64,000 nt of DNA from Arcanobacterium haemolyticum DSM 20595 (lineage in GTDB: Bacteria; Actinomycetota; Actinomycetes; Actinomycetales; Actinomycetaceae): contig NC_014218.1 in assembly GCF_000092365.1 (NCBI RefSeq), positions 248,001-312,000 of the forward strand, given 5' to 3'. The position numbers and the translations under genes were made by a program. Below the pieces are notes generated by a model. The model was given only the letters and a program-made list of their open reading frames with translations, did not search any database and was not told the origin of the DNA. This document shows, one piece after another, positions 28,007 through 36,310 of this stretch; positions within the stretch are counted from its first letter, which is position 1, and every line of letters starts with the position of its first letter.

Positions 28007-31000
28007 ATGTTGTCTCGCGTTAATCGCCTGATGTCCGCCGTCGCTGTGGCGACTCTTGCTGCCTGCCTCGCTGTGGGGGCGCTACCGGCGCTGTCTATTC
28101 TTCCGAACGCTTCCGCAGCCAATATTTCACCCACGGCACCAGCCACCGCTTCGACTGCCTCTGCGGACAGCGACTTCACGAGCTCAACTGTGGCAACCCA
28201 AACCGAAGGCAATGTGGCCAACGATTCCACAATTGCACACAACAAGGTTGTGCTCGAGCTCAATAAGGCAACAGTTGTTGACGGCGTCGTAGCCATTGAG
28301 CGCACGGAGCCGGGAAAGGAGTTCCTTGGCCATGGTTCGGCGCTCGTCAATGGTGGTGAGCTTTCCGAGGAAGCGGTGGCATCTGCGCCAGTGCTGGACA
28401 AGCGTGGCGTTCGCATCGCGGTCAAGCTACCTGACGGCTGGGCTACCAGTGACAAGCTCGAATTGGGCTACAAGACCTTCGGGCCTGACGCCGGCGCCGA
28501 GTGGAAGACCATCAACGACGGCGCCCAGGTGTTCGCGCTCCGCGACGACGTGTCAAACGCGGTCGAGGTGGCTGATCCAACTCAGAGATTTAATGAATCG
28601 ATCACGACAAAATCAAATGATGTGCAGGTGCCCTCTAAAGACTATTTCAATAACGGGAAATGCTCGAAGTCATGGGTGGGGGACGTTTACTTTTTTGCGC
28701 CAGCTAATATTAATACGGATAAGATAATTATAAAACGCCCGACGGAATACAACTTATATGTTCCGCCAACCTACCAGTTCAATGCTGATACGCCCAACAT
28801 CAAAGTGGCGGAGTTCGAGCGTATGTATCATCAAGCGTACGGACCAGTTTGGGCCGACATAAGACGTGCCGACGTAACCGTCCGGGCTATCGACGACAAA
28901 ACTCTTGAAGTTCAAGTTCAAGGCGGAATTAAGATTGAGAAGGGTGAGTATGTCAAACTCACCAATATTTTCTCATTCTGTTCTGCGGGGTCTCCGGGTG
29001 CAAAAAATCTCAGTATAGAAATGCACGGCCAGACCCAGAAAGGTGGTTTCTGCGAAGATCGCGCCCGTTACACATTTCCTGCCCGGCCGCTACATGCGTA
29101 CTCGTATCTGACACCAATTATGCAAGACGCTTCTGGCAATCTCGTAAATCGAGACAAGACCACTGAAAAGTTTGATCGCGGAAAATCATTGAAAGAGATT
29201 GCTGAACTGCAGGGAAAAAATGACCCTAAGCGAGTGTTTTATGCTCCTTGGCGTGACGAGTATAAGAATTTAGACGTCTATTCGAAAGACAGTGATAAGT
29301 TCTTAAAAGAATACGCTTTAAGGCATGTGCCATATCGTGATCCGCAAGGCCGGATGATTGATGGGGCAAAGGTTGTATCCCGGCAGGGCAAGCGAGAGCT
29401 TACTGATGAAGAACGCCGTAATGGTATTAACGTGTACGTGAATGAATCGAAACCGAATGGTCAAATTCGATGGAAATCATATATCGCACGGCAAAATAAC
29501 GGTACGGGCCAATTCGAACGCTTAGGTGGGCCACAAGCCGAGACCGGTTGGATTGTCAATGCACTCGCATTTAATCCCCAGGACAACTGGTTGTATGGAA
29601 TCAGCCAAGGGCGTCTTGGTGAAGATTGGGGACGTCGATCCAATCAAACAATTCAAAGCGATGAGACAGAGTTCAGACCAGTTATTACAGGTGATGACCC
29701 TTGCTTCCCGGCTGGACACCTGTTACAGATCCATCCGGTGACGGGTGAAGTCTTCAATCTGGGGCGTGTTACTGCTGGAGTTGACAATTTCATGACCGGT
29801 TATGCATTCCAAGGGCAGAAACAAAGATACTGGCCGAACGATCTATGGGGTGGTATCAATGTTGGCGGCATTGATACCGAAGGGAATTACTACGTGGCCA
29901 ACGCCTCCCGTTCAGGTAGTGGCGCTGTTTACAAGGTCAACCTAAAAAATGTGACTGCGGAGGTAACAAAGAACGCTAATAAGTGGTTGCGTACACCTGC
30001 AATACGTTACACAGATGATTGGAACCTTGTACATGATCGATCTGGTCGAGCATGGTCAGAAGACTGGACGCCGCTCTTCGTTCCCGAGAAAACGGAATGC
30101 AAACCTGACACGGGCACCCCATGCAAGCAACGCCAGGCAGGTAATTATATGTGGGGCATCTCTAACGGGTGGAATTCCCAGGGCCGCGTATACATCGAGA
30201 GAATTAGTGCCGACGACGGTAATTTGCAGCGGTGGGACGTGACAGCTTTGCGTACCTATGCTGGACAGAGTCTACCTGTAGGAAATCAATGGGGTCGAGC
30301 GTGGAGTTTTGGCAACGGCATGCTTGGCTTTGCAACGTCCAGCTCGAGAGCTAGCGATAAAGTTGTGAGGATAAAGGTAACTAATCCTGAGAGTGAAAGC
30401 CCCTCTTTCGAACTTATATCGGTTAATGCAAATGCACAGCCCTCCTACAACTCGAATGGCACAAGTGCCGTGAATTTCGAAGAAAATATCGTGGATCTCA
30501 AACTTAAGAAATCCCGAAAGGATTTTGTCGACACAAATGGTGTAAATCGAGTCCAGTGGGACCTCGAAGTGAAGAATGTCAGTGAAAGCGCAGCTAGCTC
30601 AGGTTTCACCGTATTCGACACGATTCCTGCAAGTTATAGGGTGGTACGAGTTCAAGCCGAAGAGAAAGTATTTGATACCAACAGCAGTACGTCGATTGTC
30701 GGCCCATGGTCTGTTTATCTAAAGAAGGGGGATCAAGGCCATGACGTCCTCGAAGGATCCCATGGTGCGTTACAGGCAGGAAAAACAGTAAAGCTCACGA
30801 TTATCGCAGAACCAAGGAGTGACCAAAATCTGCCTATCGAGTGTATCGAAAATGTTGCGGGTGTCATTGGAATTGATCGTGATCCATCAACCGTGAATGC
30901 CAATGAGTTTGGCAAGACAATGGAAGGTGTGATCGACAAATACGGTGACTGGCTCAAACTAAATGGCGGAATCTTTGGCGATCTTGTATCCGACCAGCAA

Positions 31001-32086
31001 TGCCGCCCCACGATTGTTGTCAAGAAGCAAATCGTTGAGGACGGAAAGATAACTGATGAAGCTGCTGGGGGATGGGCCTTCAGCGCTCAGTCCGACAAGG
31101 ATAACCTTGATCTAGAAGGGCAAGAAGGCTTTGGAAAGGAATCCACCAAAGTCACGGCCTCTGAAGGTGTTGAAAAAGGTACCGTCATTTGGCGACCGAA
31201 AGAAAATGGTCAGTTTAAACTGACGATCACGGAAAAAATGACCGATGAACAGACAGCTGCCGGGTACGCTATTCGACCTCAGGAAAACGGTGGTGACGCT
31301 CGAAACGCTCGAAACGCTATCTGTAAGGTAACTGTCAAAGACGGCAAGAAACTCGCTCAACCAGAGATGGTTAAGGTAGAAGATCATCCTGACGCACCCG
31401 GATTCGCATTCTCCTTTGGTGACCAAACAATGTTCCCCCGAGGGATGAACGTCAAGACAGAGCAACGCGTTGAGTGCACAGTTCAGAACGAAATCGCCAA
31501 CCACCAAATCTTTGTCCGCAAAGAGGCCTACGACCCTCAACAGTCCGATAAAATCGGCACCCTTCCCGATCTCGGCGGAGCCGAATTCGCTGTATACGAG
31601 CTCAGCGAAAGCGTCTCTACCAAGCCACGCCCGAAATCTTGGGAAGAATGGCAAAAATACATAGTCAAGGCAGGCGACGGCTCTACGGAAAAACCCGTTG
31701 AGATCAAAGATTATCGCACACCAATTCCGGTAAAAGTCGGGAAGTCATACATTGTCGTTGAGACTAAGGCACCCACTGATAAGGATGGTCGACCGTACAG
31801 TTTGCGCCCTGCACCTATTCCTTTCACAGTGACTACGGCACACGGCGAAGACGCAACGCACAAACGCCCGTTCTCAATCCAGATGGAAAACGATCTTCTG
31901 GCAACAGCCAGCTGGAAGAACGAGAACGGCAATTCGCAGAAAGCTGCCATGTATGTGACCGTTGCGGATGTTCATACCGGTACCCTGCCGCGCACCGGTG
32001 GCGCCGGCGTCGCCTGGCTCGGCGGCATCGGAGGACTACTCGTGCTGGCAGGGCTCACCTGGGCACAACGCAAACAGCGCTCCTAG
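28007..32086 (+). CDS. Large LPXTG surface adhesin, probable pilus tip protein
   Basis: Protein of 1359 residues. Signal peptide, then an unassigned region to about 500; residues about 510-790 (VNALAFNPQDNWLYGI, GHLLQIHPVTGEVFNLG, GGIDTEGNYYVAN) look like a beta-propeller of the DUF6923 type; about 838-960 is DUF11-like (VQWDLEVKNVSES); SpaA/Cna-B-like domains follow (ITEKMTDEQTAAGYAI and the E-box YIVVETKAP near 1248); LPRTG is at 1327-1331. It is the last gene of the pilus operon and by size and order the likely tip. The part from about 28580 to 30500 is visibly more AT-rich than both ends, suggesting replacement of the variable adhesive region by recombination. Confidence 0.85.
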   Translation: MLSRVNRLMSAVAVATLAACLAVGALPALSILPNASAANISPTAPATASTASADSDFTSSTVATQTEGNVANDSTIAHNKVVLELNKATVVDGVVAIERTEPGKEFLGHGSALVNGGELSEEAVASAPVLDKRGVRIAVKLPDGWATSDKLELGYKTFGPDAGAEWKTINDGAQVFALRDDVSNAVEVADPTQRFNESITTKSNDVQVPSKDYFNNGKCSKSWVGDVYFFAPANINTDKIIIKRPTEYNLYVPPTYQFNADTPNIKVAEFERMYHQAYGPVWADIRRADVTVRAIDDKTLEVQVQGGIKIEKGEYVKLTNIFSFCSAGSPGAKNLSIEMHGQTQKGGFCEDRARYTFPARPLHAYSYLTPIMQDASGNLVNRDKTTEKFDRGKSLKEIAELQGKNDPKRVFYAPWRDEYKNLDVYSKDSDKFLKEYALRHVPYRDPQGRMIDGAKVVSRQGKRELTDEERRNGINVYVNESKPNGQIRWKSYIARQNNGTGQFERLGGPQAETGWIVNALAFNPQDNWLYGISQGRLGEDWGRRSNQTIQSDETEFRPVITGDDPCFPAGHLLQIHPVTGEVFNLGRVTAGVDNFMTGYAFQGQKQRYWPNDLWGGINVGGIDTEGNYYVANASRSGSGAVYKVNLKNVTAEVTKNANKWLRTPAIRYTDDWNLVHDRSGRAWSEDWTPLFVPEKTECKPDTGTPCKQRQAGNYMWGISNGWNSQGRVYIERISADDGNLQRWDVTALRTYAGQSLPVGNQWGRAWSFGNGMLGFATSSSRASDKVVRIKVTNPESESPSFELISVNANAQPSYNSNGTSAVNFEENIVDLKLKKSRKDFVDTNGVNRVQWDLEVKNVSESAASSGFTVFDTIPASYRVVRVQAEEKVFDTNSSTSIVGPWSVYLKKGDQGHDVLEGSHGALQAGKTVKLTIIAEPRSDQNLPIECIENVAGVIGIDRDPSTVNANEFGKTMEGVIDKYGDWLKLNGGIFGDLVSDQQCRPTIVVKKQIVEDGKITDEAAGGWAFSAQSDKDNLDLEGQEGFGKESTKVTASEGVEKGTVIWRPKENGQFKLTITEKMTDEQTAAGYAIRPQENGGDARNARNAICKVTVKDGKKLAQPEMVKVEDHPDAPGFAFSFGDQTMFPRGMNVKTEQRVECTVQNEIANHQIFVRKEAYDPQQSDKIGTLPDLGGAEFAVYELSESVSTKPRPKSWEEWQKYIVKAGDGSTEKPVEIKDYRTPIPVKVGKSYIVVETKAPTDKDGRPYSLRPAPIPFTVTTAHGEDATHKRPFSIQMENDLLATASWKNENGNSQKAAMYVTVADVHTGTLPRTGGAGVAWLGGIGGLLVLAGLTWAQRKQRS

Positions 32087-32119
32087 CGTGAACCACTCGC
32101 TAAACTAAAACGCCAGAAA

Positions 32120-32152
32120 TTGGGGGACACCCGCGCAGCGGGCGTCCCCCAA
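32120..32152 (+). terminator. Hairpin after the pilus operon
   Basis: TTGGGGGAC-type stem of about 15 bp (one G-T pair) with a three-base loop, 33 bp after the adhesin stop. No T-run follows, so termination strength is uncertain. Confidence 0.55.
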
Positions 32153-32236
32153 ACCACAACTCACCCCTAGAGCACTCCACCCGTTACCTTGTTGACAGGT
32201 CCTGATTGGCGGGTGTTGATTGGGATTGTCGGCCAG

Positions 32237-32304
32237 CCGCCCTGGCATGGTGTCTTGCCCCTGTCTATCCAATGATCCGGGGGGGGTGTTGCCACCAGGG
32301 TCGG
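32237..32304 (+). ncRNA. Candidate bridge RNA segment of the IS110 element
   Basis: CCG-CCCTGG (32237-32245) pairs with CCAGGG-T-CGG (32295-32304), enclosing about 49 bases as a large internal loop. Bridge RNAs of IS110 elements carry target- and donor-binding loops of this kind between the left end and the transposase gene. Assignment rests on position and this one stem. Confidence 0.35.
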
Positions 32305-32427
32305 TTGCCAGCATGTGATCGCTGATTAGGGGCTCGGCACCAAGGATGGATGCCTGTCGTAACGTGGATGTGAGGCGTGCTGTCTAGGCTCGGCCGACTT
32401 ATGGTGCAAACCGAGAGGACAACTGCC

Positions 32428-33627
32428 ATGAGAACTGACCGACCAGACATTTTTCTAGGACTGGACGTCGGCAAGACCGACCACTGGGCCTGCGCACTAA
32501 CCGATTCCGGGCAGGTGTTATGGAATAAGACCCTGCCCAACAACGAACAAAAACTCACTGATATCTACACGAATCTGTCAGCGAAAGGCTCTGTGCTGGT
32601 GGTCGTGGATCAGCCGGCAACAATCGGCGCTCTCGCCATCGCGGTCGCCCAACATATGGGCATCGAGGTCGCCTACCTGCCGGGGCTGACCATGCGCCGG
32701 ATCGCTGACCTATACCCGGGCGAGGCGAAGACTGATGAAAAGGATGCGTTCATTATCGCTGACGCAGCCCGCAGCCTTCCCCACACCCTGCGCCAGCTCA
32801 CCAAGACCGACCAGGACGAGGCAGGACTGGCGATGCTCACCGGTTTCGACCTTGACCTCTCACGGCAGGTCAATCAAGTCTCCAACCGGATCCGCGGGCT
32901 GTTCACCCAAATCCACCCTGAACTGGAAAGAGTTCTCGGACCACGCCTGGAACATGACGCGATCCTCGAAGTGCTCGCTACCTGGCCAACCCCGCAGGCT
33001 CTACGCAAAGCCGGGCGAGCCAGAATGGATGCGAAACTCAAAAAGCACGGAGCTCGCCGCCACGCTGCATGGACCGAGGATATTCTTACCGCGCTAGCGA
33101 AGCAGTCGGTGATAGTCACCGGCACCGAAGCCGCGGGCCTAGTCATCCCGCACCTGGCCCGCCAACTGGTGAGCCTGCACGCTCAACGCGCCAACGTCGC
33201 TTCAGAGGTAGAGAAGATCGTGGCCCCCCACCCTCTTTACCTGGTCCTGAGATCCATGCCCGGCATCGGTCTCAGGACCGCTGCCGTGATCATCGCTGAA
33301 CTTGCAGGGAAGACCTTCACCAGCTCAGCAGCCCTGGCCTCCTACGCTGGCCTGGCACCGACCACCCGTCAGTCCGGGTCATCGATCAAGTCTGAACGAG
33401 TCAGCCACTCAGGCAACAAACGCCTCAAACGCGCCCTGTTCCTGTCAGCTTTCGCCGTGATCCGCACCGACCCGGTCAGCCGCGCCTACTACGACCGCAA
33501 ACGAGCCCAAGGCAAACGACACAACCAAGCCATCATCGCCCTCGCCCACCGCAGACTCACAGTCCTGTACGCCATGCTCCGAGACGGCACCCTCTACGAC
33601 GTCCCCGACACCGCCCTGGCAGCTTGA
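32428..33627 (+). CDS. IS110 family transposase/recombinase
   Basis: Protein of 399 residues, full length for the family. The RuvC-like DEDD domain shows Asp13 (GLDVGK), Asp61 (VVVDQPA), Asp103 and Asp106 (KTDEKDA); the C-terminal Transposase_20 domain shows GIGLRTAAVIIAELAG and ASYAGLAPTTRQSG with the likely nucleophile Ser316. Asp61 occupies the position that is Glu in IS621, a conservative change. The ATG at 32428 is preceded by GAGAGG at about ten bases; upstream in-frame ATGs lack a ribosome binding site. Family members recombine DNA guided by a bridge RNA. Confidence 0.93.
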   Translation: MRTDRPDIFLGLDVGKTDHWACALTDSGQVLWNKTLPNNEQKLTDIYTNLSAKGSVLVVVDQPATIGALAIAVAQHMGIEVAYLPGLTMRRIADLYPGEAKTDEKDAFIIADAARSLPHTLRQLTKTDQDEAGLAMLTGFDLDLSRQVNQVSNRIRGLFTQIHPELERVLGPRLEHDAILEVLATWPTPQALRKAGRARMDAKLKKHGARRHAAWTEDILTALAKQSVIVTGTEAAGLVIPHLARQLVSLHAQRANVASEVEKIVAPHPLYLVLRSMPGIGLRTAAVIIAELAGKTFTSSAALASYAGLAPTTRQSGSSIKSERVSHSGNKRLKRALFLSAFAVIRTDPVSRAYYDRKRAQGKRHNQAIIALAHRRLTVLYAMLRDGTLYDVPDTALAA

Positions 33628-33662
33628 CACACAACATAGGGGCACCCCCCTAACCAGGTACC

Positions 33663-33957
33663 CGCTAACGCAAGCCCACCCGCAGACTCCCTTGGCTTCA
33701 AACGGATGCCACCCCCAGTGGGCGTTACAGCGATGATCGCCGGATCGCCGGACCTCCAGCGAAGTAGCGAGCAATCTCAGAAACAACTAAAGCCCTGCTC
33801 AACAGGGGTTCAAGGGTTCAAGCGGCTTTTATCATTTTCGACGTCTAAGTATCCACTATCACGTCGAGAATGATAAGTCGGTGTTTGCGTTAGCGTGTAT
33901 GGCCTAAGGGGGGGCAAGAAAACTGGTTGCGTTAGCGAGTGTATAGCATGTTAGCGC
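33663..33957. repeat. CGCTAACGCAA short repeat cluster
   Basis: CGCTAACGCAA occurs at 33663-33673 and, inverted as TTGCGTTAGCG, at 33885-33895 and 33927-33937 (42 bp apart), with a partial TGTTAGCGC at 33949-33957. Wider similarity links the inverted segment 33637-33675 with 33884-33920 (both carry a G-run next to the motif). Confidence 0.6.
33829..33876. repeat. 15-bp inverted repeat with 18-base loop
   Basis: TTATCATTTTCGACG (33829-33843) and CGTCGAGAATGATAA (33862-33876) pair with one mismatch. It is AT-rich at its base and could be an operator, a terminator or the end of a mobile segment. Confidence 0.55.
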
Positions 33958-34163
33958 TTAAGCAGCGGAAATGCTACTGGCTAGGGGATCTGCTGTAGGT
34001 TTAATTGACGCTTTTTCTGGACTTGCTCGAACACGCCAGCTAATATGCCGAAAGAAATCACCAATTACATCCTGAAATAACACCACTCAATGTGCTTGAT
34101 CTAAATTTTGCGAACGAATACAATTAGCTCGTCTGGCGAGGTTAAACACGCAAAGAAGCTAAA

Positions 34164-34832
34164 ATGCAAAAAACAAAAAGAATCACTGTAGCAGGGTTGT
34201 CTGCAATAATATCGTTAAGCATTTTTGGTGCAATGCCTGCCGCTCATGCATCTCAATTGGTAGTTGATAGCAACAAGGTTGTTGGCGCAGAGATGTTTCG
34301 CCGTTCCGTCTCTCAGGAGATTACTACCAGTCCGACAATTCTCGGACTAACCGATAAAAACAAAAATTCCTTGTCAATTCTAGGAATTGGCAAGGACGGT
34401 TATGCTCGCACTATTGACAGAACTGATAATGGTTTTGGCGGCGGAGTAGGATTAAGCAATTCTCTCAATCTTTTGCCGACTGATAGAATCTCCATTTCTG
34501 AGGATGGAAAACAAGCAGAGATAATCACGGCTTCTGGGGAAGTCCTAGGACATTTTGAAGATCCAACACTTTCTGTTGGAGGAAAGGAAGTTCCTGGGGA
34601 ATTTTTCTACGAGAACGGCTCTCTCGTAACTTATGCAGATAGCGCACATAGCTTTGTGTTCTATGAGAAATCTTGTTGGCAAGGAACAACAGCAAAATGG
34701 ACTTGGCGCGTTGCAGGAACGTTGATCTGTGGAGCAACGGGAGTTGTTACAGTAATTGGTGGTGGAGTTTGCGGTCTTGCATGGGCAGGAGCTGAAGACG
34801 CCATGAATATCAACAAAAGAGCTTGTAAATGA
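34164..34832 (+). CDS. Secreted Cys-containing protein, bacteriocin-precursor-like
   Basis: Protein of 222 residues that I do not recognise by name. A clear signal peptide ends at AHA (29). Residues 30-165 form a soluble, Cys-free region; the last 53 residues (170-222) differ: they start SCWQG, contain a Gly/Val-rich hydrophobic helix (LICGATGVVTVIGGGVCGLA) and carry all four cysteines (171, 189, 203, 221). A leader, a pro-region and a hydrophobic Cys-bearing C-terminal peptide is the layout of SdpC or halocin C8-like peptide toxins. The gene is AT-rich compared with the window and is coupled by ATGA to a tiny membrane protein. Toxin function is inference. Confidence 0.6.
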   Translation: MQKTKRITVAGLSAIISLSIFGAMPAAHASQLVVDSNKVVGAEMFRRSVSQEITTSPTILGLTDKNKNSLSILGIGKDGYARTIDRTDNGFGGGVGLSNSLNLLPTDRISISEDGKQAEIITASGEVLGHFEDPTLSVGGKEVPGEFFYENGSLVTYADSAHSFVFYEKSCWQGTTAKWTWRVAGTLICGATGVVTVIGGGVCGLAWAGAEDAMNINKRACK

Positions 34833-35062
34833 CAGACAAGGAGAACAGCCGTAAACGGATCTGCAGACTCTGGCTGACCATGTCTGCCGCTTGGCCGGCA
34901 GGCTACTTCTTGTCCGCATTTTTGCGGTCGATAGTTGGGAAAGTGTCTTTTGAAGCTGCTTTCAGAGCAGGAATGGAATCTTTTATCCTTAACGGTATCC
35001 CGACTTTCTGTGTTTTTACAGTTATATTCATTGCTTTGGTGAGATGGCTGGGAAAAGACTGA
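34829..35062 (+). CDS. Small two-helix membrane protein, possible immunity protein
   Basis: Protein of 77 residues with a basic N-terminus (ENSRKRICR) and two predicted membrane helices (about 13-35 and 52-73). Its ATG overlaps the TGA of the secreted protein, so the two are made together. Small two- to three-helix membrane proteins encoded directly behind a peptide toxin commonly confer self-protection; no homology supports this here. AT-rich like its partner. Confidence 0.55.
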   Translation: MTDKENSRKRICRLWLTMSAAWPAGYFLSAFLRSIVGKVSFEAAFRAGMESFILNGIPTFCVFTVIFIALVRWLGKD

Positions 35063-35101
35063 GGCATACACACGCTACTACGCTTATAGATATCTGAAAA
35101 G

Positions 35102-35129
35102 TCTGTTCGTACGTTCATGTACGAACAGA
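35102..35129. terminator. Hairpin after the secreted peptide operon
   Basis: Perfect 11-bp stem TCTGTTCGTAC/GTACGAACAGA with a six-base loop, 40 bp after the small membrane protein gene. No T-run follows on the plus strand; preceding A residues would give a weak T-run on the minus strand. Confidence 0.55.
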
Positions 35130-35152
35130 TCAAGAATTTCCCCTCTAACCTC

Positions 35153-35719
<567 letters not shown>

Positions 35720-35727
35720 TCAGCGGT

Positions 35728-36100
35728 GTGCGGTTGATCGGTGTTGAGCCCGCAGGTGAAGGGCTGGATTCGGGCAAGCACGGGGCGCCACTTGAACGCG
35801 GAAAAGTGGGGATCTTGCACGGCAGTAAATCGTATGTGTTGCTGGGCGAAGCTGGCGATGTTGAAGAATCCTATTCGATTTCGGCGGGGCTCGATTATCC
35901 AGGCGTTGGCCTATGCGCTCAAGATCGCGGAGTCTGCCAAGGGCGGGACGTTGCGGGACGGGCAGTTTAGTGGACTTGCTGATGTGCTGGAAGCGTGTGG
36001 GGAACTGGCCTTATTGGTGAACCTTTCCGGGCGCGGCGATAAGGACGTGGAATACGTTCACAACATCCTAGGCGATCTCCTGTACGAAGATCCGATGTAA
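35728..36100 (+). pseudogene. trpB: Decayed 3' fragment of tryptophan synthase beta chain
   Basis: From 35728 the frame reads [20 protein letters not shown] and then [11 protein letters not shown], which is the TrpB region that leads to the GPEHA motif. At about 35900-35911 the frame changes and sequence jumps to [10 protein letters not shown] and VNLSGRGDKDVEYV, the TrpB C-terminus, ending at TAA 36098-36100. The N-terminal two thirds and roughly 50-60 internal residues are missing. The upstream end abuts the transposase remnant. No other trp gene is intact nearby. Confidence 0.85.
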
Positions 36101-36106
36101 ACTCCC

Positions 36107-36202
36107 GTGACCGATCCGCGCGTTGCTGACGTTCTTGCCCACATGACCGCCGAATCCAACGCTCGTGAAGGGGTGGCTGTTGTTGTGCCTGCAAAAATGT
36201 AG
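36107..36202 (+). pseudogene. Possible truncated start of trpA
   Basis: A GTG-started frame of 31 residues (TDPRVADVLAHMTAESNARE, then GVAVVVPA) begins seven bases after the trpB remnant, where trpA would be expected. It runs into repeat copy 2 at 36188 and stops 15 bases inside it, so the repeat seems to have cut the gene. The resemblance to TrpA N-termini is weak. Confidence 0.35.
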
Positions 36203-36264
36203 AGGATATGGCACGGGTTTGGCGTATATTGCAGGGCGTGTCAGATCCTCAAACAAAATGCAGG
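36188..36264. repeat. 77-bp palindromic dispersed repeat, copy 2 (core inverted)
   Basis: Same length and ends as copies 1 and 3 (CCTGCAAAAA ... CAAACAAAATGCAGG), but the central part reads GGCGTATATTGCAGG, the reverse complement of CCTGCAATATACGGCG-type loops in the other copies. The stem GAGGATATGGCACG/CGTGTCAGATCCTC is kept. It lies at the broken end of the trp remnant. Confidence 0.85.
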
Positions 36265-36310
36265 TGCGGGAAGGGCGAAGTTGCTAGCTTCAGATCTCCA
36301 ACCAGAGCAA

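Larger units (their letters stand above)
32160..33650 (+). mobile_element. IS110-family insertion sequence (boundaries approximate)
   Basis: The transposase is intact. A long non-coding left side (about 270 bp) and a short right side fit the IS110 group, in which the left end encodes the bridge RNA. IS110 elements usually lack clear terminal inverted repeats and target duplications; I see none, so the limits given are estimates. Confidence 0.7.
33628..34163. other. Non-coding region right of the IS110 element
   Basis: No gene is supported in these 536 bp. It contains the CGCTAACGCAA repeats, a 15-bp hairpin and, in its last 150 bp, AT-rich sequence that should hold the promoter of the secreted peptide gene. 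Confidence 0.5.
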
